The notes under the pieces were generated by a model. The model saw nothing but the letters and a program-made list of their open reading frames with translations, was not told the origin of the DNA and ran no database searches. A stretch of DNA of 16,473 nt, taken from contig SCUC01000010.1 of NCBI GenBank assembly GCA_004322375.1, positions 1 through 16,473 of the forward strand. Reading direction: 5' to 3'. Source of the stretch: Bacteroidota bacterium. Lineage in GTDB: Bacteria > Bacteroidota > Ignavibacteria > UBA10030 > SZUA-254. Positions within the stretch are counted from its first letter, which is position 1; each line of letters starts with the position of its first letter. Positions 14,542 to 16,473 of the stretch are shown piece by piece. Position numbers and translations under genes: made by a program.

Positions 14542-15000
14542 TTATCGGGTATAGACAAACGTGCCGGCTTTGTACGCGAGCAATTCATCGAGGTGAAAGC
14601 CATTTTTTGAACACCAGTAACAATCTTCGATTGTACACTCGCTGCTTGGTACTTTCTTCCCCCAAAGCGCCGCTTCAAATGTGCCACCGGCAAATTTCTT
14701 CCCTGCTTTTACAACTTTATCCATCGTCTCGCCATTCAACTCAATCTGTTGATGCTCTCCTTCCCGCAAATAATCATTCGTGGTCTTAGGATACAGAGAA
14801 ACACCAAGCCACACTTTTTTGCGCGATGATTTCACATCGAATGAAAGCTTCGCAGGTATGCCTGAATCATAATCGAATGATATTTCAATAGCAAATGTTG
14901 CAATATCCTTCGATTGGGTTGTTGAACTGCTTTCTTGGGCATACACCGTTTTGATGGTGAATACCAAGAAGAAAACAACGATAGTATTAAGTAATTTCAT
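14542..15000 (-). CDS. Small secreted protein with three C-terminal-region cysteines
   Basis: I do not recognise the family. The 152 residues start with a clear signal peptide, MKLLNTIVVFFLVFTIKTVYA, cut before Q22. The mature part begins Ser/Thr/Gln-rich and then has alternating hydrophobic residues (FAIEISFDYDSGIPAKLSFDV, KVWLGVSLYP), suggesting a small beta-sandwich. Three cysteines cluster at 122, 127 and 130 (ECTIEDCYWC), an odd number that would leave one free or bind a ligand. The beta-barrel gene ends 16 bases upstream and the PqqD-like gene begins 12 bases downstream, so it is very likely co-transcribed with both. It could be a periplasmic partner of the barrel; a role as a modified substrate is speculation. 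Confidence 0.82.
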   Translation of the reverse strand: MKLLNTIVVFFLVFTIKTVYAQESSSTTQSKDIATFAIEISFDYDSGIPAKLSFDVKSSRKKVWLGVSLYPKTTNDYLREGEHQQIELNGETMDKVVKAGKKFAGGTFEAALWGKKVPSSECTIEDCYWCSKNGFHLDELLAYKAGTFVYTR

Positions 15001-15016
15001 AATGAATGAATAGTGG

Positions 15017-16018
15017 TTAATAGGAAATCCTTACTCCAAGCGACCCATACGTGATGTTGTAATCGTCAAACAGGTCGTATTCTATTGCAGGTAATATACC
15101 GATATTTTCAGTGATACCGATAACGCTGCCAAGCGAAAAGCCGCCTGTTTGTACTTCAGGTTGGTCAAAGAGAAGCAACAATTCTTCGTCTAAGTAAAAG
15201 GCTCTTCTACCTAACCCTGCTGAGGCTTTCAAACTTGTGTATTTTCCAAGCCTGACGTGGATATTTTCTCTCGCATAAAAGAATGTCCCTGCCCATTTAG
15301 CATCCGTTACAATCGCAGAGGTTGAAAGCCAAATCCCACTGCCGATTGAATGAACAATATGCGCCGACGCTATATGAACGGCATAATCCGTTTCCCTTGC
15401 AGAGGAATTTCCGAAGAACGAAAACAATTCCGTTTCGCTTGTTTGAAGCGCGCCCGCGTATGAGGCTCCCAGCGCGGTTGATTGATTGAACCAGTATTGC
15501 GCGCTCACGCCAAAAACATTAAACGTAAACTGAGGAAAATAATAGGGTATTTCGTTTTGATGGTCGTATGCGTAGTAGAGAGAAGCATTGAGCCTGTCGC
15601 CAAGCCACCAAAGCCCTTTGCCAAAAAGAGTATATTCTAAGAAATAATTTTGCCCTAAGTCGTCGCGAGAAAATGAAATTGTTTGGTAGCCTGCTGAGTA
15701 AAAACTCCTTTTGTTATGCTCAAGAGTAATAAACGCGCTGGTATTTCTAGAAATCGTGTTCGTCGTATATGAGCCGAGCGAATAAAACGCTGAGCCATGC
15801 ACTCTCCATGATAAGGCTGGCGAGGCAGAAGGGTATAATACCGTGGTTGTGTCAATACCTTCAATATCTTGAGGCTGGGCGGTCATAGACCATTCTCTAC
15901 GAGCTGTAAGCCCTTCCGAAACAACGTTTTGTTGTGTCATGGTGTGGACCATGATACCCTGGGTTAAAGAAGATGTTGTGAACAGTATTACCATAATGAT
16001 GATGAAGAACAAATACAT
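15017..16018 (-). CDS. Predicted outer-membrane beta-barrel protein
   Basis: A 333-residue protein with a hydrophobic signal-like N-terminus (MYLFFIIIMVILFTTSSLTQG) and then many alternating amphipathic strands rich in Tyr, Phe, Ser and Gly, such as FYSAGYQTISFSRDD, NASLYYAYDHQN, TALGASYAGAL and SLKASAGLGRRAFYLD. It ends in LGVRISY, an aromatic C-terminal residue as expected for a barrel recognised by the Bam complex. No named family is evident. The N-region of the signal lacks a basic residue, and the frame is closed 9 bases upstream by a stop, so this ATG is the first possible one in frame; AGGA sits directly before it. It is the first gene of the tight cluster that continues with the small secreted and PqqD-like genes. 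Confidence 0.82.
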   Translation of the reverse strand: MYLFFIIIMVILFTTSSLTQGIMVHTMTQQNVVSEGLTARREWSMTAQPQDIEGIDTTTVLYPSASPALSWRVHGSAFYSLGSYTTNTISRNTSAFITLEHNKRSFYSAGYQTISFSRDDLGQNYFLEYTLFGKGLWWLGDRLNASLYYAYDHQNEIPYYFPQFTFNVFGVSAQYWFNQSTALGASYAGALQTSETELFSFFGNSSARETDYAVHIASAHIVHSIGSGIWLSTSAIVTDAKWAGTFFYARENIHVRLGKYTSLKASAGLGRRAFYLDEELLLLFDQPEVQTGGFSLGSVIGITENIGILPAIEYDLFDDYNITYGSLGVRISY

Positions 16019-16473
16019 TCCTACTCTTTATTAATTTAGATAGAATCCAGTTGACTTGGTTTAACGGGATTGAAAAAAATATGAAAGAAAAATTTACCTG
16101 CGGATAATAAATGTGATGGAGAGCAAATAACCTATCCCCTAACGAGGCGTCCAAAAAGTCCAATCATGTCATTCTAACTTCCGAGATATCGGGATGAAGT
16201 ATCCAGAAATCCCTGATAGTAAAACGTACAGTAGTGTTTGCCTAACAGTAATTGCACAATTGGTTTCCACTTTGAATTAATTCTTCGTGTTATCTACAAA
16301 GCTATATTGTCAACCTGCGAAGACAGGTCTACGACTCGTAGAGTATCCAATCATTGCCTGTAGAAACCGAGAGAATGACTAGATTCTCTACGAGTCGTTG
16401 ACCCGCTTTCGCGGGAATGACAAAACACTTTTATACCTTTAAAAGGTAACCATCATTCCAACTTAGTAAAAAG
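16019..16473. other. 455-base gene-free stretch at the right edge
   Basis: The 120 bases next to the beta-barrel gene are AT-rich and should contain the promoter of the accessory cluster, but I found no convincing consensus match. A short palindromic patch CCGAGATATCGG lies at 16174-16185, close to a CATTC word. Copy B of the dispersed repeat fills 16247-16422. No open frame here looks like a gene. Confidence 0.6.
16247..16422. repeat. Dispersed ~180-bp repeat, copy B, with a long hairpin
   Basis: Same orientation as copy A at 10631-10820. Here the 3' half forms a long imperfect hairpin: arms 16331-16355 and 16374-16398 pair over 25 bases with 3 mismatches, including a perfect 13-bp outer part (ACGACTCGTAGAG with CTCTACGAGTCGT), around an 18-base loop. 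The terminal hairpin CCCGC-TTTC-GCGGG (16402-16415) is identical to copy A. Copies A and B bracket the segment from the ATP-grasp gene to the beta-barrel gene. Confidence 0.8.

Noticed and set aside
10631..16422. The whole block between the two dispersed repeats as a composite transposon
   Set aside because: The repeats have no transposase, no target duplication is visible, and they look like extragenic palindromic repeats.

Overview
All eleven genes that can be supported lie on the minus strand, so transcription runs from high to low coordinates. The DNA looks like a moderate-GC member of the Bacteroidota/Chlorobi/Ignavibacteria (FCB) group. The reasons are: a Bacteroidota-type promoter (TTG, 20 bp, TACCTTTG) upstream of an M23 peptidase; a 78-codon acidic DUF2795 protein of the kind common in that group; a methionyl-tRNA synthetase with a KFSKS variant and a four-cysteine zinc knuckle; a secreted FG-GAP protein followed by two 'GWNxVSLP...GYWxK' modules; and mostly weak Shine-Dalgarno sequences. 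This is inference from family resemblance, not a phylogeny.

Left part (1-6129), housekeeping and envelope: an M23 peptidase with a membrane anchor and coiled coil, then the DUF2795 protein and a Rho-independent terminator. Next comes a run of an Omp85/BamA-like assembly factor, DNA polymerase III delta-prime (holB) and metG, which is cut by the window edge.

Middle and right part (6492-16018), accessory. Reading in transcription order: an outer-membrane beta-barrel-like protein (16018), a small secreted three-cysteine protein (15000), a PqqD-like protein (14529), a secreted FG-GAP beta-propeller protein (about 13973), an ATP-grasp ligase (12066), a 0.5-kb repeat-bearing gap, a fold-type III PLP decarboxylase (10504), and a urea-channel protein fused to an M23 metallopeptidase (9153). 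An orphan multi-pass membrane protein follows (7292). Tight spacing (16, 12, -1 and 4 bp at four junctions) suggests co-expression. The PqqD-like protein, the amidoligase-type ATP-grasp and the decarboxylase are the ingredients of a peptide or amino-acid-conjugate pathway. The decarboxylase begins with a leader-like stretch (YEKPTI...NKFGR) that a PqqD/RRE fold could plausibly bind. The channel-peptidase and the envelope proteins suggest the product or substrate is handled at the cell envelope. This is the best candidate for an undescribed system in the window.

Intergenic DNA is rich in dispersed structured repeats. There is a ~180-bp element in two copies (10631-10820 and 16247-16422), a twin-hairpin motif with compensatory changes (7427-7460 and 10706-10739), a triple hairpin (6386-6426), a 91-bp MITE-like element with perfect 14-bp inverted ends (14068-14158), and low-complexity tracts. 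No tRNA, rRNA, CRISPR array or intact transposase was seen.
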